Shown: positions 61,020 to 64,000 of the stretch, piece after piece | Numbering within the stretch: the first letter of the stretch is position 1 | Layout of the letters: each line of letters starts with the position of its first letter | Source: Streptococcus mitis | GTDB lineage: Bacteria; Bacillota; Bacilli; Lactobacillales; Streptococcaceae | Reading direction: 5' to 3' | Length of the DNA: 64,000 nucleotides | Assembly (NCBI RefSeq): GCF_002005545.1 | Contig: NZ_LBMT01000001.1 | Location: 890,301 to 954,300, forward strand | The notes under the pieces: model-generated | Databases searched by the model: none | What the model saw: only the letters and a program-made list of their open reading frames with translations | Told to the model about the DNA's origin: nothing | Position numbers and translations under genes: made by a program

Positions 61020-61883
61020 ATGGAAAATTTTGGAGCAGTTTTAAAGGATATTCGTATTTCAAAAAATTTTCGTCTTAAAGATTTGGCTTGTGATAAGATT
61101 AGTGAGTCAACTATTTCTCGTTTCGAAAATGGGATTACAAAATTATCTATTGATCATTTTTACATGTTATTAAATCGCCTGGGGATATCATTTTCGGAAT
61201 TTGAAGAATTAGTTCATTGCTATTATTCTAAAAAAGAATGTTTTTTTGAAGAACTAGAACATGCTGTAAACTCTTCAGATATCATTTTGTTACAAGAACT
61301 AATAAAGAAAATAGAGCTAAAACAAAAGCAGGAAAAAAGTTTATGCAATTTTCACATAAAATCGATTGCTGAACAACAGATTAATCGCCTTGCAAACCTT
61401 CCTTACAATACATCTAAATGTAATGAGCTAATCAAGTATTTGCTTTCTGTAGATAATTGGATGGAGTATGAACTAAAAATTTTTTATAATTCGGTGTTTT
61501 TTATGAACACTAAAACCATAAGCTTACTATATAGAGTGGTAATCAAGAAAACACGACATTTTTTAAAAACTGATACCGGAACACATAGAGTAATTCCTTT
61601 ATATTTATTTAATTTAGAATTATTATTAAAAAATAATTTGTTAGATAGCGCTCAATTTTTTATAGATGATTTAGAAAATTTACTGACCAGACAAGGATAT
61701 TATTTTGAAAAGACTTATTTGCTTTTTTTAAAAGGTATTTATCTCATAAAAACGAATCAAGTAGAGTTAGGTAAAAAAGAATGTTCCAAAGCTATGAGAA
61801 TATGTAAGGAATATAATGATAGTGATACAATAGAGAAATTAAACAAGACCTTTAAATCAGATTTAAAAGGATTTGTTTTTTAA
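61020..61883 (+). CDS. Rgg/GadR/MutR-family regulator
   Basis: The protein has 287 residues from MENFGAVLKDIRISKNF. An N-terminal XRE helix-turn-helix (LACDKISESTISRFENG) is followed by a helical TPR-like domain, as in Rgg peptide-responsive regulators. It is divergent from the copy-2 caspase pseudogene with conserved promoter sequence, so it probably controls both choline-binding modules. The frame opening at 60996 lacks a ribosome site; GAAGAGGA precedes 61020. Confidence 0.9.
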   Translation: MENFGAVLKDIRISKNFRLKDLACDKISESTISRFENGITKLSIDHFYMLLNRLGISFSEFEELVHCYYSKKECFFEELEHAVNSSDIILLQELIKKIELKQKQEKSLCNFHIKSIAEQQINRLANLPYNTSKCNELIKYLLSVDNWMEYELKIFYNSVFFMNTKTISLLYRVVIKKTRHFLKTDTGTHRVIPLYLFNLELLLKNNLLDSAQFFIDDLENLLTRQGYYFEKTYLLFLKGIYLIKTNQVELGKKECSKAMRICKEYNDSDTIEKLNKTFKSDLKGFVF

Positions 61884-61912
61884 ATAAAGTTAGACGGAAA
61901 ATGAGATAAAAG

Positions 61913-61952
61913 AAAAAGGATAGCCTCTCTACGATGAGATGTTATCCTTTTT
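61913..61952. terminator. Terminator between rgg and the ABC operon
   Basis: AAAAAGGATA (61913-61922) pairs with TATCCTTTTT (61943-61952). Faces both convergent genes. Confidence 0.82.
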
Positions 61953-61962
61953 GATTATGAAA

Positions 61963-62730
61963 CTATTGCAAGTTAACCTTGTTTCTCAAGATGTAGTAGG
62001 TTCCGAGGTAAAAGATAGCTATGAAAATGAGTTCTTCAACAATGGCTATACCTGCTCCCATATAGAAATGGTCATTAAGTCCTACAAGTGAATTGACATA
62101 GAAATTAGAACTAAGATTGAAGGAAAGTTCAATAAATCCAATGACGATTTGGATACCAATGTAGGCTGCAACAGCGAGTGCTGTACGGTATTCATTGAAC
62201 AGTTGTCCAATGGAAATAGCCAAGTAGATGCAGAGGATTCCAGAAATGGTATTTAGTAGGAAGGATAACCCCACAAGAGAGAGTTGAGGAAGGTATGTTC
62301 TTACAAGTGGGAACCAGTCATAATGTGACATCCAATCTGGAACCGTTATAGTCACAATAAGAAAAGCACTTAGAGCCAGTACAGCCGAGCTAAGTATAGA
62401 CCAGATGAAGGCTCCGACTAATTTAGCTGTGATGATATAGTGCTCAGAAACTGGCAAGGTCAAAGTCAGATAGCCTTGTCGGTCATAGACACTACCTTTG
62501 AAGCGTTTAATAATCAAGAAAAGAGTTGAAATCCCCAGTGTAATTATCAAGCCACCAAAGACAAGAGCCAGAAAGATAAATAGGAAAGGTTGGCTATCTT
62601 TGAAAGATACATAAGAATAGTAGTGTCCTTGCATTCCTAGGGGGACGGAAAGGGCTAGAACAGCAGCGTAGAGGGCTAAATACCACTTGTTAACATTTTT
62701 AAATTCGTAGCGAACTAAATTCCAAAACAT
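61963..62730 (-). CDS. ABC transporter permease
   Basis: 255 residues with six hydrophobic helices. Last gene of a GntR-ATPase-permease operon of the YtrABC type, which responds to cell-wall stress in other Firmicutes. It lies 15 bp from the ATPase gene. Confidence 0.87.
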   Translation of the reverse strand: MFWNLVRYEFKNVNKWYLALYAAVLALSVPLGMQGHYYSYVSFKDSQPFLFIFLALVFGGLIITLGISTLFLIIKRFKGSVYDRQGYLTLTLPVSEHYIITAKLVGAFIWSILSSAVLALSAFLIVTITVPDWMSHYDWFPLVRTYLPQLSLVGLSFLLNTISGILCIYLAISIGQLFNEYRTALAVAAYIGIQIVIGFIELSFNLSSNFYVNSLVGLNDHFYMGAGIAIVEELIFIAIFYLGTYYILRNKVNLQ

Positions 62731-62745
62731 AATAATCTCCTTTGC

Positions 62746-63441
62746 TTAGGCCTTAAATTCCTGACGGAAGAGTTGGTCAATGGATTCACCAGACTCATAG
62801 CGAATATCATCTACATTACCTTGGCGGACAACTTTTCCATCTTTGAGGAAGACAATTTCATCCAAGATTGGCTCAATATCAGAAATCAAGTGGGTAGAAA
62901 TCAAAACGGTAGAAGTCGGAGAGTAGTTGTTGATAATGGTATTGAGGATATACTCACGGGCTGCTGGGTCCACCCCACCAATGGGTTCGTCCAAAACGTA
63001 GAGGCGGGCATCACGGCTCATAACCAAAATCAGTTGGACCTTTTCCTTGTTTCCTTTTGATAATTTCTTGAGACGACTATTTTCATCAATGCCGAGGTCT
63101 GCAAGTAGATGATGGGCACGTTCCAGATTGAAATCTTTATAGAAGGTCTTAAAGTAGGTGAGGGCTTCTTTGACCTTCATTTGCTCATTGAGATAGGTCG
63201 TATCCGGCAAATAAGCTACGATAGCCTTGGTTGCTGGGCTTGGGTCCATGTCGTTGATAAGGACACGTCCTTGATCTGGTTGTAAGAGGCCGTTGATTAG
63301 TTTAATCAGGGTTGTTTTCCCTGAGCCGTTTGGGCCAAGGAGACCAACAATTTTTCCAGCGGGGATGTCAAGGGAAACATTTTCAAGGGCTGGGGTTGCT
63401 CCATAAGATTTGGATACATTTTCAAATGCTAGTAATGACAT
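62746..63441 (-). CDS. ABC transporter ATPase
   Basis: 231 residues with Walker A GPNGSGKTTLIK near residue 36, signature LSKGNKEKVQLI and Walker B LYVLDEPIGG. It pairs with the permease at 61963. It starts 4 bp after the GntR stop. Confidence 0.92.
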   Translation of the reverse strand: MSLLAFENVSKSYGATPALENVSLDIPAGKIVGLLGPNGSGKTTLIKLINGLLQPDQGRVLINDMDPSPATKAIVAYLPDTTYLNEQMKVKEALTYFKTFYKDFNLERAHHLLADLGIDENSRLKKLSKGNKEKVQLILVMSRDARLYVLDEPIGGVDPAAREYILNTIINNYSPTSTVLISTHLISDIEPILDEIVFLKDGKVVRQGNVDDIRYESGESIDQLFRQEFKA

Positions 63442-63445
63442 AGGC

Positions 63446-63811
63446 TTAAACTCCTTTAATATAATCGCCGACTACGCCTGGTAGTTCTTCTTTTTCATAG
63501 CCAAAATGGGTCATGGAGGAAACGAAGTGTTCCAATTCTTCTTCGGATAGTTGTTTGCGCGATTGGGCGATTAGCTCCTTATCCTCAGTCACAAATCGTC
63601 CAGTTGTTCGCTTGCTGTAGACAAATCCTTCTCGTTCAAGGTCTGACAAGGCTCTTTGGATGGTGTTTGGATTGACACCCGCCTCGCTAGCTAGCTCTCT
63701 CACGGTTGGAAGTTGTTGATTGGGTTCCAGCGTATGGGAAACAATCTGAAGCTTGATTTTCTCCATAATCTGTAAATAAATGGGTTTTTTGTTGTCAAAT
63801 GTCCAGGACAT
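63446..63811 (-). CDS. GntR-family regulator, YtrA type
   Basis: 121 residues. The GntR winged helix is QQLPTVRELASEAGVNPNTIQRALSDLE, with only a short C-terminal dimerisation tail as in YtrA. It heads the ABC operon and probably autoregulates it. AAAGGAG precedes the start. Confidence 0.93.
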   Translation of the reverse strand: MSWTFDNKKPIYLQIMEKIKLQIVSHTLEPNQQLPTVRELASEAGVNPNTIQRALSDLEREGFVYSKRTTGRFVTEDKELIAQSRKQLSEEELEHFVSSMTHFGYEKEELPGVVGDYIKGV

Positions 63812-63917
63812 CTTGGTCTCCTTTCTCTCATCTCTTTGTCTTAATTAAATAATACAACAAAACAAAAAACTTGTCAAGCAAAAAGAAGAATTGTTTTGGG
63901 AATCGTTTAAAAAATGG

Positions 63918-63923
63918 TATAAT
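63918..63923 (+). promoter_or_regulatory. nrdR promoter -10
   Basis: TATAAT 27 bp before the nrdR ATG; GGAGG at 63940-63944 is the ribosome site. A clear -35 is not seen. Confidence 0.55.
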
Positions 63924-63950
63924 GAAAAGAAAACGATAAGGAGGGAAAGG

Positions 63951-64000
63951 ATGCGTTGTCCAAAATGTGGGGCTACCAAGTCAAGTGTTATCGATAGTCG
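63951..64000 (+). CDS. nrdR: Transcriptional repressor NrdR (3' partial, cut by window end)
   Basis: Only 16 codons are visible (MRCPKCGATKSSVIDS). This is the zinc-ribbon start of NrdR, the ATP-sensing repressor of ribonucleotide reductase genes. Confidence 0.9.
   Translation, partial: MRCPKCGATKSSVIDS

Overview
The window is chromosomal DNA of a Mitis-group streptococcus. Streptococcus pneumoniae or a close relative (S. mitis, S. pseudopneumoniae) fits best: two BOX elements are present, one with a sequence matching the classical BOX-A core; there are several choline-binding proteins; and the housekeeping set (rarA, prmA, rsmE, pepF, queCDEF, lrgAB, nrdR) is low-GC streptococcal. The exact species cannot be fixed from this sequence alone.

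Region 1 (1-~20337) is the right part of a Tn916-family conjugative transposon: relaxase orf20 (cut by the window edge), orf19, ardA/orf18, transfer genes orf17 to orf13, the tet(M) leader and tet(M), orf6, orf9, orf7, orf8, xis and int. A complete 5084-bp Tn917 (erm(B) leader, erm(B), resolvase, Tn3-type transposase) sits inside orf9 with a clean 5-bp AGGTA duplication. This is the Tn916::Tn917 layout known as Tn3872.

Region 2 (~20338-25640) is host sequence: a decayed Mga-type regulator, then an oxidoreductase/hydrolase/dehydrogenase operon preceded by an Rrf2 regulator, with matching palindromes at both promoters.

Region 3 (25715-35527) is a second mobile element, an integrative mobilizable element in the 3' end of tRNA-Lys(CTT). 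It has a tyrosine integrase, an excisionase-like protein, a MobT/Rep_trans-type relaxase, an FtsK/TcpA-like ATPase, an oriT-like inverted repeat, an XRE regulator and a large LPNTG-anchored SEC10/PgrA-like surface protein. A second copy of the integrase 3' end plus att sequence lies just outside its left end, suggesting an earlier element at the same site. A 6S RNA gene follows the tRNA.

Region 4 (35853-56273) is mostly housekeeping: rarA, a BOX-disrupted small gene, hicAB, DUF3013, an M50-like membrane protease, a Nudix hydrolase, a frameshifted acetyltransferase, prmA-rsmE-pepF, an IS200-type insertion sequence, acetoin reductase, aquaporin, a preQ1-riboswitch queCDEF operon, trxA, a MarR regulator, lrgAB and an ABC exporter.

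Region 5 (56400-61900) is the most unusual part. It holds a tandemly duplicated module of a secreted choline-binding protein with a caspase-like (C14) domain, a second choline-binding protein with an unrecognised N-terminal domain, and a divergent Rgg-type regulator. One copy keeps the caspase and has lost the regulator; the other keeps the regulator and has a wrecked caspase. The window closes with a YtrA-type GntR/ABC operon and the start of nrdR.
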